A stretch of DNA of 64,000 nucleotides from Chloroflexota bacterium. GTDB taxonomy: Bacteria > Chloroflexota > Anaerolineae > Anaerolineales > Villigracilaceae. The stretch's first letter is position 1. Every line of letters starts with the position of its first letter. The stretch is taken from positions 1 through 64,000 of the forward strand of contig JACRLB010000019.1 in assembly GCA_016235445.1 (NCBI GenBank), given 5' to 3'. The notes beneath the pieces were generated by a model that did not search any database, had not been told where the DNA came from, and was given only the letters and a program-made list of their open reading frames with translations. Shown one piece after another: positions 56,163-63,838 of this stretch. A program made the position numbers and the translations under genes.

Positions 56163-56435
56163 TTACTTGCGGCGCAGGTTCAAGCGTTCGGTGACGCTGA
56201 GGTAGCTCTTATAATTGCTTTGGCGCAAGTACATGAGCAAACGACGGCGGGAACCAACCATTTTGAGCAAACCGCGGCGGCAGGATTGATCCTGCTTGTT
56301 ATTCCGCAAATGCTCGGTGAGTTGAGTAATGCGGTTGGTCAGGATGGCGATTTGCACTTCGGGCGAACCGGTGTCCTTCTCATGGCGATGAAAACCTTCG
56401 ATCGCCTGCGTCTTGACTTCTTTAGCGAGTGGCAT
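56163..56435 (-). CDS. rpsO: 30S ribosomal protein S15
   Basis: A 90-aa protein that binds the central domain of 16S rRNA. '[20 protein letters not shown]', '[20 protein letters not shown]' and '[16 protein letters not shown]' are the universal S15 blocks. GGAAG precedes the ATG. It is the first gene of the rpsO-pnp pair, where S15 often represses its own translation. Confidence 0.97.
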   Translation of the reverse strand: MPLAKEVKTQAIEGFHRHEKDTGSPEVQIAILTNRITQLTEHLRNNKQDQSCRRGLLKMVGSRRRLLMYLRQSNYKSYLSVTERLNLRRK

Positions 56436-56638
56436 GACGTATGCTTCCTTTCTTTAGATATATTTTGCAGGTCTCCGTGTCCACAGCTTCATCCACTAAT
56501 AGAGGATTTACCATAGGGCAGGACCAGTCACGGGCGAGATTATACCAGAGAAACCCGCGCCTCATTCTGTACCTTATGCCTGCTTGCGCCTTCCCGTAAG
56601 CCCCCGTCCACGCTGACGGTTGGTACGGAGTCCGCGCG

Positions 56639-56738
56639 GTGTGGACTAAAGTTTCGGAAATGTGGCGCAAGTCTCCGACTTGCGAGGCAAATCAGAGATT
56701 TGCCCTACAGGGTGCGCCGAAAAAATAGTCCACACCCC
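56639..56738 (-). repeat. Palindromic intergenic repeat, family A (copy 4, inverted)
   Basis: GTGTGGACTAAAGTTTCGG, CAAGTCTCCGACTTG, CAAATCAGAGATTTG, GCGCCGAAAAAATAGTCCAC. It is the full-length form with both inner stems and is inverted relative to copies 1 and 2. With copy 5, a family D palindrome and a pair of GCATGCAAAG inverted repeats it fills the 56436-57078 gap, in which I see no gene. Confidence 0.85.
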
Positions 56739-56801
56739 ACGCGCACTGGTGTGCATGCAAAGATGTCAGGGGAGGTAGATTGTTCGCTGGGCTGTGCAAA
56801 C

Positions 56802-56863
56802 CCCTCACCTTGCCCTCTACCCTTACGGGCACACGTCCCTCAGGGAGAGGGCAGGGTGAGGGA
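56802..56863. repeat. Palindromic repeat, family D, between two family A copies
   Basis: CCCCTCACCTTGCCCTCTAC to CAGGGAGAGGGCAGGGTGAG. Non-coding relative of the repeat translated in ipk and murE. Confidence 0.75.
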
Positions 56864-56900
56864 AAAGGGGAATGCTGACAACCTTTGCATGCAGGCGCGG

Positions 56901-57000
56901 GTGTGGACTATTTTTTCGGAAATGTGGCGCAAGTCTCCGACTTGCGAGGCAAATCAGAGATTTGCCCTACAGGGTGCGCCGAAAAAATACTCCACGCCCC
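56901..57000 (-). repeat. Palindromic intergenic repeat, family A (copy 5, inverted)
   Basis: GTGTGGACTATTTTTTCGGA, CAAGTCTCCGACTTG, CAAATCAGAGATTTG, GCGCCGAAAAAATACTCCAC. It is almost identical to copy 4, only 160 bp away and in the same orientation. Confidence 0.85.
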
Positions 57001-57078
57001 ACGCGCACTGCTTGCATGTCAATTCTGATTATGATAAACTCTCGATTAATAAATCCACTTTGAAAGGAGGTACTTGCA

Positions 57079-57141
57079 ATGATGAAGATCAACCAAAACT
57101 CATTTTTGTTTCGTGTGCCTCCGAGCGGGTTTGGTTTGTAA
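57079..57141 (+). CDS. 20-codon micro-ORF with strong ribosome-binding site
   Basis: The peptide MMKINQNSFLFRVPPSGFGL is preceded by AAAGGAGG seven bases upstream of the first ATG, one of the best Shine-Dalgarno sites in the window. An intrinsic terminator starts 21 bp after its stop codon. This ribosome-binding-site/micro-ORF/terminator layout is that of a translated small gene or of an attenuator leader. No amino-acid run typical of biosynthetic attenuators is present. The peptide is not recognised. The downstream ABC genes lie behind the terminator. Confidence 0.5.
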   Translation: MMKINQNSFLFRVPPSGFGL

Positions 57142-57162
57142 TTTAATTTACATGCCACCACG

Positions 57163-57196
57163 CCGCAGGCGCATTCGTGCCCTGCGGTTTTTTTTT
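57163..57196 (+). terminator. Rho-independent terminator after the micro-ORF
   Basis: CCGCAGG, 11-nt loop, CCTGCGG, then nine T. Confidence 0.9.
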
Positions 57197-57205
57197 GCCT
57201 ATAAT

Positions 57206-57267
57206 AGACCCTAAAGGTTTTCTCGCCCGGCACTATGCAAACTCATGAATATAAACCTTTAGGGTCT
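57206..57267. repeat. Palindromic repeat, family B, upstream of the ABC genes
   Basis: AGACCCTAAAGGTTT at the left and AAACCTTTAGGGTCT at the right, perfect 15-bp arms with a 32-nt spacer. Confidence 0.8.
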
Positions 57268-57293
57268 CATAATAAAGATATATGGAGAAATAC

Positions 57294-58280
57294 ATGTCTT
57301 CAGTTATTGCAATATCGAAACTGGCAAAACATTACGAAGTGCCCGAGCGTGAAGCGGGTCTGAAAGCCGCCGCCATGGGATTGATCAAACGCCGTTACAA
57401 AACTGTCAAAGCCGTGAATGAAATCTCCTTCGACATTCAGCCTGGAGAAGTGGTCGGCTTTTTAGGGCCGAACGGCGCGGGCAAAACCACCACCCTCAAA
57501 ATGCTCAGCGGACTCCTGCACCCGACTTCGGGAAATACTTCTGTTCTTGGCTTTGAACCTGCCAAGCGTTCGCATGATTTCCTGCGTCAGATCACCCTGG
57601 TGATGGGCAACCGCAACCAACTCTCATGGGACTTGCCCGCGCTCGACTCCTTCGACCTGCAACGCGCCATCTACAGCATCCCCATGGACGAGTTCAAACG
57701 CACCCGTGATGAATTCATCGAACTGCTGGAGTTGAAAGAGCTTGTCCAAAAACCCATCCGCAACCTGTCTTTGGGCGAACGCATGAAGATGGAGATCGTC
57801 GGCGCACTGCTCCACAAGCCGAAGATACTCTTCCTCGATGAGCCGACCCTCGGGCTGGATGTGACCATGCAGAAACGCATCCGTACTTTTATAGCGGAGT
57901 ACAACAAGCGCTACGACGCCACCGTACTGCTCACCAGTCACTACATGGCGGACGTGGAAGCCTTGTGCAAACGCGTCGTCGTCATCCATCACGGCAAGCT
58001 GTTGTTTGATGGCGATCTCTCTGCGCTTGTCGAAAAATTTTCCGCCTTCAAGACAGTTGGATTCACGCTGGATAACCATGCCGCAGATTTGAGTCAGTAT
58101 GGGGACGTGGTATCAGTGGACGGGTCGCGTGTGACGCTGCGTGTCCCAAAGGAAAAGACCTCGGCCATCACATCCCGTTTGTTGAATGATCTGGCGGTCG
58201 AAGATTTAACCGTCGAAGCCGCTCCAATCGAAGACGTGATCGAATCCGTTTTCGCGGTCAAAGAGGAGGCGGTGGAATGA
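57294..58280 (+). CDS. ABC-2 type exporter ATP-binding protein
   Basis: A 328-aa ATPase subunit. Walker A is 'GFLGPNGAGKTTTLKML', the signature is 'NLSLGERMKMEIVGALL', Walker B is 'PKILFLDEPTLGLD' and the switch His lies in 'LLTSHYMAD'. The C-terminal ~90 residues are an accessory domain found in COG4586-type ATPases. The ATG at 57294 follows GGAG; an ATG at 57282 is the alternative. It overlaps the first permease gene by 4 nt. The trio matches the COG4586/COG4587/COG3694 family, some of which are viologen or drug exporters; cargo here unknown. Confidence 0.92.
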   Translation: MSSVIAISKLAKHYEVPEREAGLKAAAMGLIKRRYKTVKAVNEISFDIQPGEVVGFLGPNGAGKTTTLKMLSGLLHPTSGNTSVLGFEPAKRSHDFLRQITLVMGNRNQLSWDLPALDSFDLQRAIYSIPMDEFKRTRDEFIELLELKELVQKPIRNLSLGERMKMEIVGALLHKPKILFLDEPTLGLDVTMQKRIRTFIAEYNKRYDATVLLTSHYMADVEALCKRVVVIHHGKLLFDGDLSALVEKFSAFKTVGFTLDNHAADLSQYGDVVSVDGSRVTLRVPKEKTSAITSRLLNDLAVEDLTVEAAPIEDVIESVFAVKEEAVE

Positions 58281-59080
58281 AGCGATATTTCGACTTCTAC
58301 CGCGCGACCATGAAACTCTCCGTGTTGGAGCAGTTGCAATACCCCGTCGCTAATTATTTTTATATGATCGGCATGATCGCCGAACCCGTCATTTACATGG
58401 TGGTGTGGTCGGCGGTTGCGAATCAGCAGGGCGGCATGGTGGGCGGATACACGCCTGGCGCGTTTGCCGCCTATTACATTGTGTGGACTCTCGTCCGCAA
58501 CATGAACATCGTGTTCACGCCGTATGGCTGGGAGTGGCGCATTCGCGAGGGACAGCTTTCGATGAGCCTGCTTCGCCCGATCCATCCACTGCATGGGGAT
58601 GTGGCGTATTTTGCAGGCTGGAAGGTGGTTGTCATTTTGCTTTGGCTTCCGCTGGCGCTCATCCTCTCGCTGATCTTCAAACCTGAATTGAACCCAACTT
58701 TGCTTCAAGGCATCGTGTTCTTCTTCGCCATTTGGATGGCCTACCTCATCCGCACGATGACATTGTCTCTGCTGGGCATGGTCACGTTTTGGACGACGCG
58801 AGTCAGCGCTCTCTTTGAGTTGTATTTCGCGGCAGAGTTGATTCTCTCTGGCCGCCTTGTGCCGCTTTCGCTCATGCCTGATTGGGTGCAGAGACTCGCC
58901 TGGTTCTTTCCGTTTCGCTGGGCGTTTGGTTTTCCAATTGAAGCGCTGGTTGGCAGTATGACCGCCACCGAATTGCTCACAGGCTTGGGTATGCAACTCG
59001 CGTGGATTCTCTTCGGCGTGATTTCGGTCAGCCTGATTTGGAAGGTTGCCATTCGCAGGTTTTCTGCGGTGGGAGGTTAA
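58277..59080 (+). CDS. ABC-2 type exporter permease (COG4587-like)
   Basis: A 267-aa membrane protein with six hydrophobic segments. 'LEQLQYPVANYFYMIGMIAE' and 'ANQQGGMVGGYTPGAFAAYY' are typical of this permease family. It is coupled to the ATPase gene by an ATGA overlap and followed after 1 bp by the second permease, giving a heterodimeric channel. Confidence 0.88.
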   Translation: MKRYFDFYRATMKLSVLEQLQYPVANYFYMIGMIAEPVIYMVVWSAVANQQGGMVGGYTPGAFAAYYIVWTLVRNMNIVFTPYGWEWRIREGQLSMSLLRPIHPLHGDVAYFAGWKVVVILLWLPLALILSLIFKPELNPTLLQGIVFFFAIWMAYLIRTMTLSLLGMVTFWTTRVSALFELYFAAELILSGRLVPLSLMPDWVQRLAWFFPFRWAFGFPIEALVGSMTATELLTGLGMQLAWILFGVISVSLIWKVAIRRFSAVGG

Positions 59081-59081
59081 G

Positions 59082-59867
59082 ATGCACGGACTTCGCCTTG
59101 CTCTCAACTATTTACGAATCGGCGTGCTGAACGAGTTTCAATACCGCGCCAATTTTTATATTCAGATTCTGCAAACCTTCATCGCGCTCGGCACTGGACT
59201 GATCGGCTTGAACCTCGTCTTCAGCCAGACCAGTCAACTGGGCGGCTGGAACAAATCTGAATTGCTGGCGGTGATGGGCGTTTTCATCACGATGGGCGGC
59301 GTGATCCGTTCCGCCATTCAACCGAATATGGAAAGGCTGATGGAGGAGATTCGCGAAGGCAAACTGGATTTCGCCCTCACCAAACCCGCCGACGCGCAAT
59401 TGCTCGTCAGCGTGCGCGAATTCCGCTTCTGGCAAATTGTGGACGTGCTCACGGGTATGATCGTGATGGGCGTTGCGCTTTCGCAGATGAACTGGCTCAT
59501 CGGCGTCTGGTCTGCGCTTGGTTTTGTTTCTGCGCTGGTGATGGGCGCCGTGATGATCTATTGCTTTTGGTTGATGATCACCTCCACTGCGTTCTGGTTT
59601 GTGCGCGTGCATGAGATCGCAAATCTCTTCGAAGGCCTGTACGCCGCGGGACGCTGGCCTGTGGATATTTATCCCAAGTGGCTTCAAGCTGGATTGACCT
59701 TCCTCGTGCCCGTCGCTTTTGCGGTGACGGTCCCTGCAGAAGCGTTGACAGGACGCCTCACTCTCCAGACCTGGCTGGGTGCGCTCGCCCTGACAATTTT
59801 TCTTTTCATCCTGGCACGTACGTTCTGGAAGATCGGCTTGCGGAGTTACTCCGGGGCCTCGGCATAA
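59082..59867 (+). CDS. ABC-2 type exporter permease (COG3694-like)
   Basis: A 261-aa membrane protein with six hydrophobic segments. 'RIGVLNEFQYRANFYIQILQ' and 'EEIREGKLDFALTKPADAQL' match the COG3694 pattern of partner permeases. The ATG at 59082 follows GGGAGG; the frame is open to 59046 inside the previous gene. A terminator follows. Confidence 0.88.
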   Translation: MHGLRLALNYLRIGVLNEFQYRANFYIQILQTFIALGTGLIGLNLVFSQTSQLGGWNKSELLAVMGVFITMGGVIRSAIQPNMERLMEEIREGKLDFALTKPADAQLLVSVREFRFWQIVDVLTGMIVMGVALSQMNWLIGVWSALGFVSALVMGAVMIYCFWLMITSTAFWFVRVHEIANLFEGLYAAGRWPVDIYPKWLQAGLTFLVPVAFAVTVPAEALTGRLTLQTWLGALALTIFLFILARTFWKIGLRSYSGASA

Positions 59868-59869
59868 AT

Positions 59870-59906
59870 AAAATGACCTGCGCTTCATCAGCGCAGGTCA
59901 TTTTAT
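59870..59906 (+). terminator. Terminator after the ABC exporter operon
   Basis: AAAATGACCTGCGC / GCGCAGGTCATTTT, 7-nt loop, then ATTTG. The stem itself provides the T run and is symmetrical, so it may act in both directions. Confidence 0.85.
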
Positions 59907-59990
59907 TTGTTGCGATTCAATTGTCAGTTAAGGGAGAGGCGGAAGCCGTTGTAAAATCAAAGGATATTGATTTCATAGTATCATAGCTTT

Positions 59991-60698
59991 ATGAGGCCAA
60001 ATATGCGCAGGTTCTATTTCGTGATGATGTTAACCGTTTTGTTACAGGCTTGTTCCATGAACGATATTTTAAATCCGCCAACGAACACGCCCGTTCCAAC
60101 CGCCACAGAATTGGTGACGTATACCCCCCTGCCAACGTGGACGCCGTCCATCACTCCAACCATCACGCCTTCGCCGACGATTGTTCGCATCCCCAGTTTG
60201 GACCCGAACGTTCCCACTTCCACCTTTGCGCCCATTCCGATTTTTATCGGCGAATACACCGCCACGCCTGCCACCCCGCCCACGCCCATCCGCCCGGGGC
60301 CGGGCTTTCTTTCGCTGACCATTTCAGAGAAAAGGATTTTTTGGGGAGACTGCACGCCGAACAAATCAGTGGTCGTTGTAAAAGTGACAGACCCCGAAGA
60401 GGTTGCCAGCGTGGTGATTTTCGTGCAAGTGAAATCTTTTGTGGATGAAGATTACACGCCCTGGACGACGGGCGATGTCATGTTCAATTATGGCGATGGC
60501 ACATTTTCCTACATCTTGCAGGCAACCGAGATCGAAGGGCATAACCATTATAAAAAATCATGGGTGCGGATGCAGTTGGTGGCGACGAATATCAAAGGCG
60601 AAGAAGTGGGCCGCACCAGAATTTTCCCCGAAGTTACCACCCTCGAACCTTGCATGTGCTATGAGCCTTTAAAAGGATGCCCCATCGTAACGCCATGA
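59991..60698 (+). CDS. Thr/Pro-linker lipoprotein of unknown function (paralogue 1)
   Basis: A 235-aa lipoprotein. The signal peptide ends in the lipobox 'LLQAC' (Cys21), followed by a Thr/Pro-rich stalk (about 30-100) and a C-terminal beta-rich domain of about 130 residues. That domain ('VVVKVTDPEEVASVVIFVQV', 'EEVGRTRIFPEVTTLEPC') aligns by eye with the domain of the next protein. No ribosome-binding site is obvious; a TATCAT lies 6 nt before the ATG, which may mean a leaderless start. It overlaps the next gene by 4 nt. Confidence 0.7.
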   Translation: MRPNMRRFYFVMMLTVLLQACSMNDILNPPTNTPVPTATELVTYTPLPTWTPSITPTITPSPTIVRIPSLDPNVPTSTFAPIPIFIGEYTATPATPPTPIRPGPGFLSLTISEKRIFWGDCTPNKSVVVVKVTDPEEVASVVIFVQVKSFVDEDYTPWTTGDVMFNYGDGTFSYILQATEIEGHNHYKKSWVRMQLVATNIKGEEVGRTRIFPEVTTLEPCMCYEPLKGCPIVTP

Positions 60699-61378
60699 AA
60701 AAAATAACCGTCATTCTCGCCTTTGCTGTACTCTCGTTATCCTGTTCGGTGGGTGGCTTCACCTTGAATGTAGGCGCAACGCCCACGCCCTCGCTCACAT
60801 CCACGAACACGCGCACCCCCATCCCAACCGCCACGCCTGCCACGCCAACGTTGACCTTTACATCCACGCCGACCCTGGTCGGTTTGAAATCTCCGACGCC
60901 CTCGCAGGAAAGCACACCCACAACGGTTATCAGCGTTACACCCCTTGCGTTGATTACCCCAAACACCGCAACCCCCACCCTGCAAATGGAAGGTTTTATT
61001 GCCGCGCTCATCTCCGTCCATGAATTTTACAAAGGAAGAACCTGCGACCCCGCTTCTGTAAAATTCACAGCGCAGGTATCAGATCGCGACCGCACGGCCT
61101 ACGTTTTACTTTTCGTCCGCTTTCGCAGTCTCACCTCGGGCAAGACCAGCGAGTGGACCAGCATTCCCATGCACACCATCGGCGCAGGCACGTGGATTCA
61201 CGACCTGTATTCGGATGAGATAAAGAACGACGCTTTTTATACAACCGCCTGGGTGGATTATCAATTTGTGGCAACCACTGGCGATGCGAAAGAAATCGGG
61301 CGGACTGCGATCTTCAAAGAAAAACTCACCATGCTCCCATGCACGACGACCCCCACACCCGCGACCATCACGCCGTAA
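60695..61378 (+). CDS. Thr/Pro-linker lipoprotein of unknown function (paralogue 2)
   Basis: A 227-aa lipoprotein starting at the ATGA overlap with its paralogue; 'AVLSLSC' is the lipobox (Cys18). Thr/Pro stalk (about 28-100), then the domain 'TAQVSDRDRTAYVLLFVRFR', 'AWVDYQFVATTGDAKEIGRT', 'AIFKEKLTMLPC'. Both paralogues end in Cys-containing tails. The stalk resembles that of the 19628 protein. The pair could form a surface heterodimer (inference). Confidence 0.7.
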   Translation: MKKITVILAFAVLSLSCSVGGFTLNVGATPTPSLTSTNTRTPIPTATPATPTLTFTSTPTLVGLKSPTPSQESTPTTVISVTPLALITPNTATPTLQMEGFIAALISVHEFYKGRTCDPASVKFTAQVSDRDRTAYVLLFVRFRSLTSGKTSEWTSIPMHTIGAGTWIHDLYSDEIKNDAFYTTAWVDYQFVATTGDAKEIGRTAIFKEKLTMLPCTTTPTPATITP

Positions 61379-61382
61379 CCAT

Positions 61383-61476
61383 CCGTCATTGCGAGGAGGG
61401 CTTTAGCCCGACAAAGCAATCCCATTCATAGCGAACGAGATTTCTTCGGCAGGCGAACGCCGCCTCGCAATGACGG
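61383..61476. repeat. Inverted repeat with CCGTCATTGCGAGG arms
   Basis: CCGTCATTGCGAGG at the left and CCTCGCAATGACGG at the right are exact complements. This type of GTCATTGCGAGG palindrome is frequent in many bacterial genomes. No gene between 61379 and 61493. Confidence 0.8.
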
Positions 61477-61493
61477 AAAAATTTTGAGACCCA

Positions 61494-62240
61494 ATGGACT
61501 TTCCCTCTGATCTGATTCGATTTCTGACAAAGGCAGAGCGCGTCTCTGTCTTAACGGGGGCTGGCGCCTCCCAAGAGAGCGGACTCCGCACTTTTAGAGA
61601 TTCCCAGTCCGGGCTATGGGCACAGTACCGTCCCGAAGACCTCGCCTCGCCTGAAGCATTCGCCCGCGACCCCAAACTCGTCTGGGACTGGTACGCGTGG
61701 CGGCGAGAAGCCATCAAAGGCGTGCGCCCAAATGCGGGGCATTATGCTTTGGTTGAAATGGAAAACAAAATTCCCACATTCACTCTCGTCACCCAAAATG
61801 TGGACGGCCTGCATCGCTTTGCGGGGAGCAGGAACCTGCTCGAATTGCACGGCAACATCCTGCGCGTGCGCTGCGCGAACTGTGGAACTTTCACCGAAAC
61901 CTGGGGCGACGATACCGAGTCTGTGCCGAAGTGTGAAAGATGCTCTGGGTTGTTGCGCCCAGACGTGGTCTGGTTTGGAGAGGCCTTGCCGCGTGCAGAG
62001 TTGGAATCCGCGGTGAATGCGGCGCGCGAGGCGCAAGTCTTCTTTTCGATTGGGACATCGGGCGTCGTTCAACCTGCCGCCGCACTGGCGCACGCCGCGC
62101 GCAACAAAGGCGCTGTGGTGGTGGAGATCAACGCCGAGCCGACTCCGCTGACGCCGAAAACCGATTTTGCCTTTCACGGAAAATCAGGCGAGATTCTGCC
62201 AGAGTTGGTGAAGGCGGTGTGGGGTAATAATTCACGTTAA
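61494..62240 (+). CDS. cobB: Sirtuin NAD-dependent protein deacylase
   Basis: A 248-aa Sir2-family enzyme. 'SVLTGAGASQESGLRTFRD' is the NAD-binding start, 'LVTQNVDGLH' and 'LLELHGNILRVRC' hold the catalytic His, and 'CANC...CERC' the structural zinc ligands. 'WYAWRREAI' places Tyr and Arg in the Y-x-x-R arrangement seen in SIRT5/CobB-type enzymes that also remove succinyl groups. No adjacent acyltransferase is seen. The ATG has only a weak purine stretch upstream. Confidence 0.93.
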   Translation: MDFPSDLIRFLTKAERVSVLTGAGASQESGLRTFRDSQSGLWAQYRPEDLASPEAFARDPKLVWDWYAWRREAIKGVRPNAGHYALVEMENKIPTFTLVTQNVDGLHRFAGSRNLLELHGNILRVRCANCGTFTETWGDDTESVPKCERCSGLLRPDVVWFGEALPRAELESAVNAAREAQVFFSIGTSGVVQPAAALAHAARNKGAVVVEINAEPTPLTPKTDFAFHGKSGEILPELVKAVWGNNSR

Positions 62241-62288
62241 GCGCGATATAAATGTCGTGGCACAGTGGAAACCTGCCAGTTCTTGATG

Positions 62289-62465
62289 TTACCCTTCCAC
62301 AATTCCAATCTCTTCTTCGTTCAACCCGTACAACACATAGACCAGCGAATCAATCGCCCTGTCTGTGACTTCAATTTGGCGTTCCAGCCTTTCCTTTTCA
62401 AGCGGACTGTGCGTGGACTTAAGACTCTTGTGCAAGGCCAACATCCTCCCCACTAGAATTACCAT
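62289..62465 (-). pseudogene. Duplicated 3'-end fragment of a restriction-modification gene
   Basis: A 58-codon frame ending 'TDRAIDSLVYVLYGLNEEE'. It repeats, with few changes, the last ~50 codons of the gene at the right window edge (63835-64000). An ATG overlaps the stop codon of the HEPN-motif gene (ATGGTAA), so it could still be translated as a short peptide. It is best read as a leftover or target-side copy of the restriction gene's C-terminus, separated from the main gene by the HEPN-motif gene. Confidence 0.7.
62301..62444. repeat. Direct repeat, left copy, flanking the HEPN-motif gene
   Basis: Closely matches 63849-63993 in the same orientation over about 140 bp, including identical blocks such as CTCTTCTTCGTTCAACCCGT and AATCAATCGCCCTGTCTGTG. 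Confidence 0.85.
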
Positions 62466-63838
62466 GAAGCATCCCTTAGTTCAATTTTATATCGTGGTGA
62501 GGGAATAAATTTGTTATTTCTCGACCTGTCGCTATATCCTCCTTTATATCCCAATCTCCAAAGTAAAATTTCTTCAACCCATTGGATAGCATTGTCAAGA
62601 ATTATATTAGCTTCCTCCCCTGTCCATTTTCGATTACTTTTAGGGTGTGTAGCATCATTTCGTAATTCTTTAAACCACCATACAGCATCTTGCGCTCCAT
62701 GTTCAGGATCATGGGTGTCATATTTTGGGCCAATGTTATTAATACCAATTGCTCTTAATAACTCTCGAATTTCATCTTCAAGAGTCAATTTTTTGAATTG
62801 TGTTTTTGAAATCTTCTGTTCATCGACAAGGATAATGCTTGCAAGTTTTTCTAAAGCTGCCCCTAAAGCATTTGCGACAACAGGCCAAGGTTTGCCCTTA
62901 ATTTGAATTCCTGATGGCTGAATAGCTTGAAAATACCACATCAAAATCAACCAATAATTATCTTTCCAATGGTCGGATTGAAGCATTTTTTGAAAAGAAG
63001 GAAAGCACTTAAGTAAATCGTCAATATCACTTTGCTTATCCAGCCAAGTGCCTGCAATATGCTCAATTGGGTCAATTGCAAAAGATGTGTAAACAGTGGG
63101 GTACTCCATGTCGAAGTTGCTTTGATCCATTTTGACTACGAGTGGGGCAATTGAGCCGCCATTCGCAAAGGAAAGCAGAAATGCCACATCATCTAATAAA
63201 TCTGCCGCATCATTAATTGATATATCATTGTCAACAAATAATTCCCCATGTGTTGTTATGTATGTACCTATGCTTCTTCGCTTTCTTAGCCAATCAATAG
63301 ATTCAATTGGCGTCTGCATTTTTAGGGTAACTCCATTCCCAATACTGGCTTCCAGAAATCCTTCTCGGAAGTTTCCACCGAATTCTTCTAATTCTTCCGA
63401 TTCCTCCGTTTCTTTTGATTTTTTGTAGATTATTTCTTTGACAACAAAATTCTTGCCTAATATCCCTGCTTCTTGGAATTTTGCATTAGGAAGGAAAAAC
63501 GTAAAAGATTTTCCCGTTACAGTTTGATCGCCTATAATAGCTCTGGTGGTACTTCCTGTCATTCTTCTGCCAAGCGATAAATGAGCCTCTAGTTCATCGG
63601 TTGGGTAAAGAAAAGGATCAAGCAAGTTGAAATACACACATTCAAAAGGTGAAATCAGGTTGCCTTTTTCATCATATTTTGGAAGGTCAATTGCCCTACT
63701 CTCAGTTTCAAATTCCCAGAATATTGCTGGGGCTGGATAAATATCATACGTAACAGATAATCGCCCCAAGCTATCTCCAGATTTTGCGCGGTTATCGTAA
63801 ATAGTCAGTTTATCTTTTAGGATAAAGTCTCTATTCAT
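62459..63838 (-). CDS. HEPN-motif protein, putative defence (abortive infection) effector
   Basis: A 459-aa AT-rich gene, visibly different in composition from its neighbours. The N-terminal ~300 residues look beta-rich and are not recognised. The C-terminal region (about 300-445) is helical and contains 'ELRNDATHPK': Arg393-Asn-x3-His398 fits the HEPN ribonuclease motif R-x(4-6)-H with a polar residue after Arg. 'ANIILDNAIQWVEEILLWRL' is the following helix. A large N-terminal domain plus C-terminal HEPN resembles ApeA-type and other HEPN abortive-infection proteins. Its ATG overlaps the stop of the restriction gene (ATGA), indicating coupled expression. Family assignment is inference. Confidence 0.6.
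   Translation of the reverse strand: MNRDFILKDKLTIYDNRAKSGDSLGRLSVTYDIYPAPAIFWEFETESRAIDLPKYDEKGNLISPFECVYFNLLDPFLYPTDELEAHLSLGRRMTGSTTRAIIGDQTVTGKSFTFFLPNAKFQEAGILGKNFVVKEIIYKKSKETEESEELEEFGGNFREGFLEASIGNGVTLKMQTPIESIDWLRKRRSIGTYITTHGELFVDNDISINDAADLLDDVAFLLSFANGGSIAPLVVKMDQSNFDMEYPTVYTSFAIDPIEHIAGTWLDKQSDIDDLLKCFPSFQKMLQSDHWKDNYWLILMWYFQAIQPSGIQIKGKPWPVVANALGAALEKLASIILVDEQKISKTQFKKLTLEDEIRELLRAIGINNIGPKYDTHDPEHGAQDAVWWFKELRNDATHPKSNRKWTGEEANIILDNAIQWVEEILLWRLGYKGGYSDRSRNNKFIPSPRYKIELRDASW

Noticed and set aside
56700-57146. A 148-aa + strand frame across the repeats before the micro-ORF
   Set aside because: It is composed mainly of family A and D palindromic repeats and would run out of frame through the micro-ORF; no start signal.
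58094-59107. A 337-aa minus-strand frame opposite the ABC permease
   Set aside because: Low-complexity, His/Arg-rich antisense translation without ribosome-binding site; the permease on the + strand is clearly real.
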